Shown here piece after piece: positions 24,316-32,277 of a DNA stretch of 64,000 bases. Numbering within the stretch: the first letter of the stretch is position 1; each line of letters begins with the position of its first letter. Source of the DNA: a virus; IMG/VR virus record IMGVR_UViG_3300032213_001637, positions 45,022-109,021 of that record; one strand, 5' to 3'. The notes beneath the pieces were generated by a model that made no database searches, was not told the origin of the DNA, and saw only the letters and a list, made by a program, of their open reading frames with translations. Position numbers and translations under genes: made by a program.

Positions 24316-26352
24316 TTAGATTTTACTATTACTGTTCAAAAACATGTCGTTCATTGTCTTAGCGACACTAATAACGTTGGTTACATCAATAAACCGGGAG
24401 TCTTTACCGTACATAGTTTTAAAACATGTAACGGCCGGATCAATATAATAATTTTTATGTGTATATTCACTGATAAAATAAGACACAACCTTATATCCCT
24501 TTTCACGGATCATGCCAACCTGTTTACGAGTGTGTTTTGATCCATTATTACTTGAATACACAATATATACGTTGTTCTTTTGATAACAATACCCCGGTTC
24601 ACCATCAGAGAAATTCAGGAAATAATAATCCTCGTTTTCTCCACAGTCTTTCAACTGATCCATAATTGCCTCGAAACACAATCCTTCAGGAGTGCTTCCA
24701 GTACAAGACAAATAAGGAAACAGATTCACCACTTTGGCAAAAGAGTCCTTACTAGAATCATACACCATAGCAATATACGGATTACCACTTGTATGACTGG
24801 TTGTACGAAGACTCACACTGACACGAATATTAGAAATCATTGAAGCGGCTTTACAAATTGCCGTAACACAAGTGATAGTATTAGTCCACTTTTTACCATC
24901 CATACTAGCACTAGCATCTACAGAAATATGAATAAACGCCTTTTTATACAGATCCGTCTCAATTCTATAGAAAACATTCTCGTTGTCAAATCCAAGATCA
25001 GACAAAACACGTCGATCAATTTTACCCATTGACTTACGCATATACTTCGTTGTGTTAATTTCACTACGAATACTCAGACGTTTTCCAAGCAAAATGCCAA
25101 GTTGGACACCTCGTTCCACTGCCATTTTAGTGGCTGCCTTAGGGTTTTTATGTTCATCATAATCAACACAAGGACAAATATCGGAAAATACCAGTTCACG
25201 ATTGAAGTTCTTCACAACAATACAATCAACACCGGGTGTGGGACTAGTACCATCAATAATATTAGCTCCAACATTAACAATAGTCACTCCCGCACTTTCC
25301 AAACTGGCAAGAATCTTATTCTCAGTAGCAGAAATCTTTGACTTCTTGATATTTCCCAAAACAAAAATCTTCTGCTTCTTTAGAGCACGATCAATAGAAT
25401 CACGTTTGCTCTTGGAAACTCCACTTTGTTCATTCGCCTTTTTAGTAACATCTTCAGAATTAGAAGTTGGAGAAACTACAGACGTAGTTAAACCTCCAAT
25501 GATAGATTCAGCAGAATCAGAAGATTTACCATTTGATTCATCCGAACCAATAACAAGTTTGGTATCACTTTCACCATTCTTAGAATTTCCATTCTCCATT
25601 TTCTGCTGATCAGAATCAATGTTTGTGTAAATCAACTCACAAACTTTGATAGCCAAATCAAGACGATCTTGAGGCGTTTTCAAACGATTGATTGTCGAAA
25701 TACTAATCGTCTCAGCAATCTCCCTAAAATCAGGCAACGCATCCAAATCAGTATTTGGATTTGTCAAATTAATCAACCGAGATTCATAGGATTGAAGAGT
25801 AGCGGAACGATACATTTGTGACTTCAACATCACATCAATGTTTTTGTTGTTGAAAAACTTGTCATACAACGCCAAGTAATATCCACGGTACCCCGGCGCA
25901 TTTGTGTAAATAAACTGATCGATATAACGATCTTCAATGACATTCAGAATCGTTTTAAGAAACGAAGCTACATCAGTTTTAGAAAACCCCTTTGTCTCGG
26001 CAATATTGTAAAGACTACGTGGAATGTTCTGCCACAGATCAATCACCAAACGAAAGTCACTCAACAACACATGTGATCCTTCATGTAGAGCCAATCCAAC
26101 AAGACTATCAAAATCCTCAGGATCTCCTATGTCAGATGAAAGATACACAACCTTACCATCAGTCATGTTGTCTCCGCTGTCATTGAACATCACCGGGATG
26201 TTCTTTCCGGTGAGGATACTAACAAAATTAGCAACAGCTCTACGGCTCATATTGAGTCGAATAAGACGAGTGGTCGAATCAACAGCAACCGTCGAGTCGA
26301 AATCATCAAATTCGTCCAACCAGAAATCAGAATGTATAGAGGATTGTTTCAT
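24316..26352 (-). CDS. Metallopeptidase-like / von Willebrand A protein (CobT- or DUF2201-like)
   Basis: A 678-residue protein. The N-terminal domain has an HExxH-type zinc site, LALHEGSHVLL, with H90, E91 and H94. A low-complexity acidic and Ser-rich linker spans about residues 250-310. The C-terminal domain is a von Willebrand A domain with an intact MIDAS motif DASAS at about 479-483, a later TGSTPEG and NFSDGEPG. Paired with a MoxR/CobS-type ATPase immediately upstream under a matching promoter, it is probably the effector partner of an AAA+ machine that remodels a protein or metal cofactor. Its true substrate is unknown. Confidence 0.75.
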   Translation of the reverse strand: MKQSSIHSDFWLDEFDDFDSTVAVDSTTRLIRLNMSRRAVANFVSILTGKNIPVMFNDSGDNMTDGKVVYLSSDIGDPEDFDSLVGLALHEGSHVLLSDFRLVIDLWQNIPRSLYNIAETKGFSKTDVASFLKTILNVIEDRYIDQFIYTNAPGYRGYYLALYDKFFNNKNIDVMLKSQMYRSATLQSYESRLINLTNPNTDLDALPDFREIAETISISTINRLKTPQDRLDLAIKVCELIYTNIDSDQQKMENGNSKNGESDTKLVIGSDESNGKSSDSAESIIGGLTTSVVSPTSNSEDVTKKANEQSGVSKSKRDSIDRALKKQKIFVLGNIKKSKISATENKILASLESAGVTIVNVGANIIDGTSPTPGVDCIVVKNFNRELVFSDICPCVDYDEHKNPKAATKMAVERGVQLGILLGKRLSIRSEINTTKYMRKSMGKIDRRVLSDLGFDNENVFYRIETDLYKKAFIHISVDASASMDGKKWTNTITCVTAICKAASMISNIRVSVSLRTTSHTSGNPYIAMVYDSSKDSFAKVVNLFPYLSCTGSTPEGLCFEAIMDQLKDCGENEDYYFLNFSDGEPGYCYQKNNVYIVYSSNNGSKHTRKQVGMIREKGYKVVSYFISEYTHKNYYIDPAVTCFKTMYGKDSRFIDVTNVISVAKTMNDMFLNSNSKI

Positions 26353-26361
26353 CGTGATAAT

Positions 26362-26390
26362 ATCCTACACCGGAATTATACAAATGTCAA
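26362..26390 (-). promoter_or_regulatory. Sigma70-like promoter of the VWA gene
   Basis: On the minus strand TTGACA (26385-26390), a 17-nt spacer and TAGGAT (26362-26367). The block CCGGTGTAGGAT is identical in the promoter of the neighbouring AAA+ gene (27366-27393). If TAGGAT is the -10, the mRNA would start about 3 nt before the ATG at 26352, that is, nearly leaderless. Alternatively the upstream TATAAT is the -10 and AGGA is the ribosome site. Confidence 0.6.
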
Positions 26391-26398
26391 TACTTTTT

Positions 26399-27349
26399 TT
26401 AGAACGGAGGTTGAGAAACACCAACTGGATCATTCATCAACGGAGTGGTGTTGGATTCTGCCGGAATATACTTCTGAACAACCTGTTTGATATACACACG
26501 TTCACTGTCAACACCACCGTCAATAGAAAACTCAGGATAAATGACACTTTCAGCAATCTCACGAAGATTGAATCCATCATTGGCCAATTCTGTCATCTCA
26601 CACACAGCACGGGTAGACACAAAGTTGGTAATCTTACCATCTTCCTGACGATATTGATCACGGGTATGAGCCGCAATATCACAAATTGCTGAGATCGTGT
26701 TGAAAACCTCAGTATCTTTGGTGTTAATCTTGAATCGATTAACCATAAGGTTAAATTCGGACTGTTTATCAAGAAAGTCCATTTCAATCTTAACAGTAAA
26801 ACGGTCCATCAAAGCACGATCCATAACACGGGTGGCAGTATACTGATTACCAATATTGGCAGTTCCAATAAAACACACACCCTTCGCTACGGTAATAACT
26901 TCACTGTCCTTCTTTTCATCCAAACGAAGATATCGTTGAAGGTTATCAAGAACAGTCATCATGATGTTTGCAGCATCGTGATGAGCACGGCTAATTTCAT
27001 CCAAAAGAATGACAGCATTAGGAGTTTGAATCGCCCTAACAAAAGTAGACTCACTAAAAATCGTTCCCGTGTCCTTTTCAAAGTGAGTATTACCAATAAG
27101 AGCACTACGAGAATCTTGAGTAGATCCCATGTTGAAGTAAAAGAACGGACGATTGAAGACCTTGGCAACTGTCTGAGCGGCAAGAGTCTTACCACAACCA
27201 GTGGGTCCAACCATCAACACGTTCTTACCGTAAAGAACTGATCGAACGAGGTACTTCCACTTAAGATCTGAAATAATCACATCAGATGGCTTAAGATTCA
27301 CAGAAGTCTTGAGGATATCGTTGACTGAGGAGAGTTTGATGTCTGTCAT
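26399..27349 (-). CDS. MoxR/CobS-type AAA+ ATPase
   Basis: A 316-residue AAA+ protein with Walker A GPTGCGKT at residues 48-55, Walker B AVILLDEIS at about 112-120, a STRA sensor-like segment and an Arg-containing DRFTV stretch around 185-190. This matches MoxR/CobS-like ATPases that act with VWA proteins; CobS-like genes are known in T4-like marine phages. In-frame ATGs at 27367 and 27364 overlap the promoter -10, so ATG 27349, preceded by GGAAA, is the better start. The VWA partner follows after 46 nt. Confidence 0.85.
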   Translation of the reverse strand: MTDIKLSSVNDILKTSVNLKPSDVIISDLKWKYLVRSVLYGKNVLMVGPTGCGKTLAAQTVAKVFNRPFFYFNMGSTQDSRSALIGNTHFEKDTGTIFSESTFVRAIQTPNAVILLDEISRAHHDAANIMMTVLDNLQRYLRLDEKKDSEVITVAKGVCFIGTANIGNQYTATRVMDRALMDRFTVKIEMDFLDKQSEFNLMVNRFKINTKDTEVFNTISAICDIAAHTRDQYRQEDGKITNFVSTRAVCEMTELANDGFNLREIAESVIYPEFSIDGGVDSERVYIKQVVQKYIPAESNTTPLMNDPVGVSQPPF

Positions 27350-27365
27350 ATTTTTAATTTCCATC

Positions 27366-27393
27366 ATCCTACACCGGTTATAGAAAAAGTCAA
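27366..27393 (-). promoter_or_regulatory. Sigma70-like promoter of the AAA+ ATPase gene
   Basis: On the minus strand TTGACT (27388-27393), a 16-nt spacer and TAGGAT (27366-27371), sharing CCGGTGTAGGAT with the promoter of the partner VWA gene. It starts directly after a strong terminator (27395-27424), so this transcription unit is insulated from upstream genes. Confidence 0.6.
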
Positions 27394-27394
27394 C

Positions 27395-27424
27395 AAAAAA
27401 TCCGCTGTTTTTTCAGCGGATTTT
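27395..27424 (-). terminator. Rho-independent terminator
   Basis: A 9-bp perfect stem (AATCCGCTG / CAGCGGATT) with a 6-nt loop, followed on the minus strand by a run of T. It lies 28 nt after the stop of the secreted repeat-protein gene, within the 102-nt gap before the AAA+ gene. Confidence 0.85.
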
Positions 27425-27451
27425 ACGAGGGTTTTAGAATGTTTGATGTTT

Positions 27452-27742
27452 TTATCGTCTACGACCATGATGGTGATGTCCGCCAACCCAAATCGTTGGA
27501 GCGGGATAATAAACCACAGGTCGTGGCATTATTACAACCGGCTGATGATACACTACCGGCTGATGATACACTACCACTTGTGGTTGATATACTACGGGAA
27601 CATAAACAACTGGTTGTGGTGGATAACAATACACGGGAACGCCAAATCCAATAGAAACACCCCAACTGAAGTGACCAGCATTAACAGAACATACACTGAG
27701 TAACGCTGCAACAAGTAATAATTTAGATATAATTCTTTTCAT
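27452..27742 (-). CDS. Secreted Val/Tyr/Pro-repeat protein with His-rich end
   Basis: A 96-residue protein with a clear signal peptide (KRIISKLLLVAALLSVCSVNA, cleavage predicted after about residue 22). The mature part is a repeat of units such as VVY-x-P and YHQPVV and ends in a GGHHHHGRRR tail. The repeat is also visible in DNA as two tandem copies of an 18-bp unit around 27538-27573. It has no recognised family. Export to the periplasm or outer membrane of an infected Gram-negative host is implied. A metal-binding or superinfection-blocking role is possible but speculative. Confidence 0.65.
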   Translation of the reverse strand: MKRIISKLLLVAALLSVCSVNAGHFSWGVSIGFGVPVYCYPPQPVVYVPVVYQPQVVVYHQPVVYHQPVVIMPRPVVYYPAPTIWVGGHHHHGRRR

Positions 27743-27796
27743 AGGTTTTATCCGACAGTGGTTTGACTATGCTAGATATACCCGTATTCGATTAAC

Positions 27797-28468
27797 TCAC
27801 TTAAATTTGACAGTCAAGTCATCATCCGATTGTTTCGGATACTTGTACTTTGGCTTTTCACCCTTCAAAGAGTGATCAGATTGCTTTTCAACCTTTTTAA
27901 GGTTAACATCTTGCATCGGTTGGTCGGGAAGATCCTCTTTCTTTTCTACTGCATCAACTACTTTAACGTCAGTCTTTTGTGGTCCGTCTTGTTTCTTCTT
28001 CTTTTCCTTATCAAGGCTATTGTCTGCGACTTTGTTGTAAGCAGTATTGAGATAGTTTTCTTTATCGCTTGTCAAATATGATTTGATAAAGTCTTTCACT
28101 TCATCATATGTCAAACCAATCTTTTTGGTTCGATCTGTTTTGTCTTTATAAGCCAATATTTCAAAACTGTTGTTCCAACGTGGACGTACATGAACGTGGT
28201 ATGGATCACATCCACACAATTCAAAATTACCAGCGTCATTTTTGGTGACACTATAACTCTTATTGATCTTTTTGGCCTCTTTATCCAACTCTTCTTCGAT
28301 TTGTGAACAAGTTTTATCGAACTCCGCATTCTTTTCTTCAATAACCTCCATCACAATCTTCTTCAAAAGACCTGAGATCTTATTTCTTTCATCCAAACGT
28401 TTCTTTCGTTCAACAAGAACTTCTTGGATTCCTTCAGAAATGAGTGTACGTAATTGATCAATTTTCAT
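27797..28468 (-). CDS. Hypothetical charged protein
   Basis: A 223-residue protein. The frame extends 17 codons upstream, but the ATG at 28468 begins MKIDQLRTLISEGIQEVLVE, an amphipathic helix also seen at the start of the 115-aa protein at 51749-52096, and it is preceded by a TATAAATA octamer at 8 nt. Residues about 20-70 are coiled-coil-like. A small Cys/His stretch (ELCGCDPYHVHVRPRW) follows near residue 84, and the last 80 residues are Lys/Asp-rich and probably disordered. No family recognised; a virion-associated protein is possible. Confidence 0.55.
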   Translation of the reverse strand: MKIDQLRTLISEGIQEVLVERKKRLDERNKISGLLKKIVMEVIEEKNAEFDKTCSQIEEELDKEAKKINKSYSVTKNDAGNFELCGCDPYHVHVRPRWNNSFEILAYKDKTDRTKKIGLTYDEVKDFIKSYLTSDKENYLNTAYNKVADNSLDKEKKKKQDGPQKTDVKVVDAVEKKEDLPDQPMQDVNLKKVEKQSDHSLKGEKPKYKYPKQSDDDLTVKFK

Positions 28469-28505
28469 ATTATGACTATAAATATATAAAAGTTGAATAT
28501 AACAA

Positions 28506-28537
28506 CAAAAAAAGAACACCCAAAATAGGGTGTTCTT
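28506..28537 (-). terminator. Rho-independent terminator
   Basis: A 10-bp perfect stem (AAGAACACCC / GGGTGTTCTT) with a 6-nt loop, followed on the minus strand by TTTTTTTG. It lies just after the Gly/Ser/Pro/Thr repeat gene and ends the ribonucleotide-reductase transcript. Confidence 0.85.
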
Positions 28538-28556
28538 GTGATGTTATTTAACTTTA

Positions 28557-28772
28557 TTAACGTTTATTGCCACTAGAACCACTAGAACCACTTGATCCTG
28601 TAGGCTTTGGTGTTCCGGTTGGCTTTGGCTTAGAACCACTTGATCCGCCGGAACCACTGGATCCACTGGATCCACTTGATCCTGTAGGCTTTGGTGTTCC
28701 AGTTGGCGTTGGCTTAGAACCGTTAGTTCCGGCTGTACCACTTGGTGTTGGCGTTGGTGTTGGATTTGACAT
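28557..28772 (-). CDS. Low-complexity Pro/Thr/Gly/Ser repeat protein
   Basis: A 71-residue protein composed almost only of Pro, Thr, Gly, Ser and a few Lys. PTPTPTPSGTAG is followed by two units of the type KPTPTG-TPKPTGSSGSSGS. The DNA itself is repetitive. GGA sits 8 nt before the ATG (GGAATAAATT ATG), so it is likely translated. Such chains are flexible linkers or O-glycosylation acceptors elsewhere; here the link with phage glycosyltransferases is only a hypothesis. A terminator follows its stop. Confidence 0.55.
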   Translation of the reverse strand: MSNPTPTPTPSGTAGTNGSKPTPTGTPKPTGSSGSSGSSGSGGSSGSKPKPTGTPKPTGSSGSSGSSGNKR

Positions 28773-28812
28773 AATTTATTCCTTTATTTTATTTTATTTT
28801 GAACCGTGGTGT

Positions 28813-29871
28813 TTATAGTTTAAAACCAGCGAAAACATTTTCGTTGATTGTATTATCTACACCTTTTACATAACTGCTCAATTCAGTTTCTTGAGGAGCA
28901 ACTTGTAACTTTTTACTGTCGTAAAAACTATCCAACCATCCCGATAGAGGATTGTTTTTGGCGTTAGGATAAATCTTCTTGTATCCCAAACTTGAAAGTC
29001 GGTTATTAGCCAACCATTCAACATAATGTTTGAGACTTTCAGAAGTCAATCCCACCAAATTGCCTTTACTGAACAAATAATCGGCCCAATCCTTTTCAGC
29101 ATTGACTGCCATTTCATAGGCAGCATAAACCTTGTCTTCGTTCTTCTTGACAATATCTTGAAATCCTTCATCTGGATTATTCATCCAATTCTTCATGATA
29201 TTCTGAGTAATCGCCACATGAAGGTTTTCATCACGACTAATAAACTTGATAATCTTTGAGTTACCTTCCATCTTTCCACGGTAACCAAAGTAAAAACTAC
29301 ATGCAAAACTTACATAAAAGACCAGTCCCTCTGTGATCTGTGTGGCCAAAACGGCATCATACAATCGTTGACGTTCATCTTTACCACCGGTCAAAAGTTC
29401 ATCGTACTTTTGTGATATTTCAGTTGCACGTTTTACAATTTCTGGATCTTCCAAAACACTATTAAAAAACTTAGTAGAGTCAGGATAGACGTTATTCAGA
29501 ATATATGTATAACTGTTGCTGTGAATCGTTTCAAAAAACGACCACGTATTCATACAAATCTCCAATTCGGGATTTGTAACGTATTTCATCAATTCATGAA
29601 TACTTCGACTCAACATCGAATCAGTCATCGTTTGAAACTTAAGGTTGTTATCAAACACAAATCGTTCTTCGTCTGATAAACTCTTGTAATCACTGATATC
29701 TTTTACCAACGAAACTTCTTGGGGTCTCCAAAAAAAGTTAAGTTGTTGATCGTAAAGATCATAAAACTTCTGATATTTGATTTGATCATATCGTTGAAGA
29801 GACAAATCTTCACCAAAGAACATTGGGTTCGACAACTGATCAATATTTTTCTTGTTTAGTACAGTTTTCAT
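28813..29871 (-). CDS. nrdB: Ribonucleotide reductase class Ia beta subunit
   Basis: A 352-residue di-iron protein that provides the tyrosyl radical for NrdA. Seen: FETIHSNSYTYI near residues 113-124, with iron-ligand Glu and His and the radical Tyr, and SRDENLHVAI near 218-227, with the second ExxH iron pair. The C-terminal tail (NTINENVFAGFKL) is of the kind that docks to NrdA. It is located 12 nt downstream of nrdA. Confidence 0.95.
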   Translation of the reverse strand: MKTVLNKKNIDQLSNPMFFGEDLSLQRYDQIKYQKFYDLYDQQLNFFWRPQEVSLVKDISDYKSLSDEERFVFDNNLKFQTMTDSMLSRSIHELMKYVTNPELEICMNTWSFFETIHSNSYTYILNNVYPDSTKFFNSVLEDPEIVKRATEISQKYDELLTGGKDERQRLYDAVLATQITEGLVFYVSFACSFYFGYRGKMEGNSKIIKFISRDENLHVAITQNIMKNWMNNPDEGFQDIVKKNEDKVYAAYEMAVNAEKDWADYLFSKGNLVGLTSESLKHYVEWLANNRLSSLGYKKIYPNAKNNPLSGWLDSFYDSKKLQVAPQETELSSYVKGVDNTINENVFAGFKL

Positions 29872-29883
29872 AGTTTTATTATT

Positions 29884-32181
29884 TTACATTGCACATGCAC
29901 CGCTAACACACCCAAACTGTTCTTCTTCAATCTTCGGTTCATCCTTAACAGTTTCTTTAACATCCGACATTGCAGTTTGCTTATCACCGTCATCGGTATT
30001 GGCATAATACAGATTCTTAAGTCCATACTTATATGCCAACATCATATCCATAATTACATCCTGTACAGGAACCTTATTCTGAGGATAACGTGATGGAACA
30101 TAATAAGTGTTGGTACTAATACTCATGTCTGTGAACTTCTGAATAGCAGCAGCTACTCTAAGGTACCCAGTATTGTCCGGCATGTCAAACGCAAAGGTGT
30201 AATCATCCTTGTATTTTTCCACACCGGGAACAACCACCGGGAGAATATTAGTCTTGCTACCCTTGTGACTAATCAAACTACGTGGAGGTTCAATTCCATT
30301 GGTACTACTCTGAATAACACTGCTGGATTCAACAGGCATACAAGCAGTCAACGTACTATGACGCATTCCATGTGTCTTGATCTTTTCACGAAGAACCTCC
30401 CAATCCATATTAAGAGGTTCAGTAACAAACGTATCAATATCTTTCTTATAAGTATCGATAGGCAAAATACCTTGACTAAACTTTGTTCGATTAAACTTCT
30501 CACACGGACCAAACTCTTTTGCCATTTCAACGCTGGCGTCGATAAGATAATAACTCATCTTCTCCATCCAACGTGCAGCAATGTTTGGTGCATCATTATC
30601 CCAATACTTAACTCCCGATCTCGCAAGAACCGCTGCCAAGTTGGTAACACCAACTCCAAGACTACGACGTTTCTTAGCAAAATTCTCAGCGGCAGGAACG
30701 AAATAATTCTGATGTTCAATCAACGAATCAAGCATTCGAACAATAACGTCACAAACACTCTTCATTTCGTCGTCTGAAGAAATCTCCAACCAATTAACCG
30801 CTGCTAAAATACACACTCCAATCTCACCGTTCGTATCGTTAACATCTTCAATTGGAATCAAAGGATGATTCACCTCAAGGCAAAGATTGCTTGTATCTAC
30901 TTGATCCAGCCAACTGCCATGTTCATTAGCATGATCAACAAACATTGTATAGATACGACCGGTTTCAATACGTTCTTTTGCCAAGACCATCAACAAATCA
31001 CGTGCCTTGATCTTCTTCTTGAACTTGATGTTCTTGTTAGCTTCTGCCATTTCGTACTTTTCCTTGAAATCATCATAACCAAATCGATTCCAAAGACTCG
31101 GACACTCATGATAACTGAACAATGTAATATCCTTGTTCTCCATGAATCGTTCAAAGATCAACTTATCAAGACCAATACAATAATCCAACTTACGAACACG
31201 GTTATCATCAGTTCCAGCGTTATTCTTCAACACCAAAATGTCCATAATGTCATAATGGAACCACGCAAAGTTAACTGTGGCACTTCCACCACGAATACCA
31301 TTTTGGTGACAACTCTTGACAGTTGACTCAAATGCCTTGGCAAATGGGATTGGACCGGTGTGAATCACTTCACCGTTACGAATTGGTGCGTTTGTAGCAC
31401 GTAGACGTGACAAATTGAGACCAATACCATAACGACTTGCGGTTGCGTATCCAACAGCGCTATTGTTACTGAAAATACTCTTGAGAGTATCATCAACAGA
31501 AAACAACGAACATGAAGCGTAACTCTTCATGACAGATCGAACACCCGCCATAATTGGTGTGGGTAGATTGATCTTGTGTTTGCTGAAATAGTTGTATGCC
31601 TTCTTGACATATTCCAGACGATTCTCCTTGTAGTTCTTGAAGAACGTCATGGCAATCAACATATATGCAAACTGAGGAGTCTCATAGATCTCTTTAGTAC
31701 TACGATTTTGAATCAAGTACTTATCGCACAACTGTTTAATGCCAGCATAAGCAAAATCAAGATCCCGATCATGTTTGAGATACTCGTCCAACTTATCAAA
31801 GTCCTTCTTGGAATACCATTCCAAGATATCACCGTCATAAACAAACTTTTCGATGTTTGTCTTAACGAGATCATACAACTTTGGTGGATTTTTGCCACCC
31901 CAAACACGTTTACGAAGTTGATAATTCAACAAACGTGATGCAACGTATTGATAATTTGGCTTTTCAATACTAATTTGTTGTGCAGCCGCTTCAATCAACG
32001 AAACATGAATGTTATCAGAAGTCATTCCATCGAAGAATGACAAATGTGCATTCATTGCAACTTCTTCAAACGAAACGTTTTTGATACCTTCAGTTGACCA
32101 CTGTAGAACCTGATTGATTTTATCCGCATTGAATTTCTCCAATGCGCCACCTCTTTTTTTAATAAAGATTTCTTTGTTCAT
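29884..32181 (-). CDS. nrdA: Ribonucleotide reductase class Ia alpha subunit
   Basis: A 765-residue reductase large subunit. It has an N-terminal ATP-cone-like start (IKKRGGALEKFNADKINQVL), the active-site NLCLEVNHPL motif (Asn, Cys, Glu) near residue 430, ACMPVESSSVIQSSTNGIEP near 610-630, and a C-terminal Cys pair in GCVSGACAM that shuttles electrons. The full length matches class Ia enzymes. It makes deoxynucleotides from NDPs for phage replication. The 96-nt gap upstream (32182-32277) is AT-rich with a small GTATTT-TC-AAATAC palindrome but no convincing promoter. Confidence 0.95.
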   Translation of the reverse strand: MNKEIFIKKRGGALEKFNADKINQVLQWSTEGIKNVSFEEVAMNAHLSFFDGMTSDNIHVSLIEAAAQQISIEKPNYQYVASRLLNYQLRKRVWGGKNPPKLYDLVKTNIEKFVYDGDILEWYSKKDFDKLDEYLKHDRDLDFAYAGIKQLCDKYLIQNRSTKEIYETPQFAYMLIAMTFFKNYKENRLEYVKKAYNYFSKHKINLPTPIMAGVRSVMKSYASCSLFSVDDTLKSIFSNNSAVGYATASRYGIGLNLSRLRATNAPIRNGEVIHTGPIPFAKAFESTVKSCHQNGIRGGSATVNFAWFHYDIMDILVLKNNAGTDDNRVRKLDYCIGLDKLIFERFMENKDITLFSYHECPSLWNRFGYDDFKEKYEMAEANKNIKFKKKIKARDLLMVLAKERIETGRIYTMFVDHANEHGSWLDQVDTSNLCLEVNHPLIPIEDVNDTNGEIGVCILAAVNWLEISSDDEMKSVCDVIVRMLDSLIEHQNYFVPAAENFAKKRRSLGVGVTNLAAVLARSGVKYWDNDAPNIAARWMEKMSYYLIDASVEMAKEFGPCEKFNRTKFSQGILPIDTYKKDIDTFVTEPLNMDWEVLREKIKTHGMRHSTLTACMPVESSSVIQSSTNGIEPPRSLISHKGSKTNILPVVVPGVEKYKDDYTFAFDMPDNTGYLRVAAAIQKFTDMSISTNTYYVPSRYPQNKVPVQDVIMDMMLAYKYGLKNLYYANTDDGDKQTAMSDVKETVKDEPKIEEEQFGCVSGACAM

Positions 32182-32277
32182 ATTGACAAAAATAACTATG
32201 ATTTTGTATTTTCAAATACCCTCAGTTGATATTCATTTTGATAAATTTTTTTGACGTTTTTTGATCGTAACATACTA

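Noticed and set aside
25202-26692. Plus-strand frames of 135 and 222 codons opposite the VWA and AAA+ genes
   Set aside because: They overlap genes with clear catalytic motifs on the other strand and encode Ser/Ile/Leu-rich sequence typical of antisense frames.
27439-27703. Two plus-strand frames of 71 and 86 codons opposite the secreted repeat protein
   Set aside because: The minus-strand protein has a signal peptide and coherent repeats; the plus frames are products of the same DNA repeat.
27452-27742. Lipoprotein reading of the secreted repeat protein
   Set aside because: The Cys near the end of the hydrophobic segment is preceded by Ser-Val, not a lipobox with small residues at -1, so ordinary signal-peptidase cleavage is more likely.
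30265-31326. Plus-strand frames of 170 and 153 codons opposite nrdA
   Set aside because: Antisense to a full-length ribonucleotide reductase with all motifs; no independent support.
32182-32277. Promoter in the gap upstream of nrdA
   Set aside because: TTGAAA-like and TATTTT-like stretches occur, but spacing or sequence does not match; the AT-rich DNA makes partial matches meaningless.
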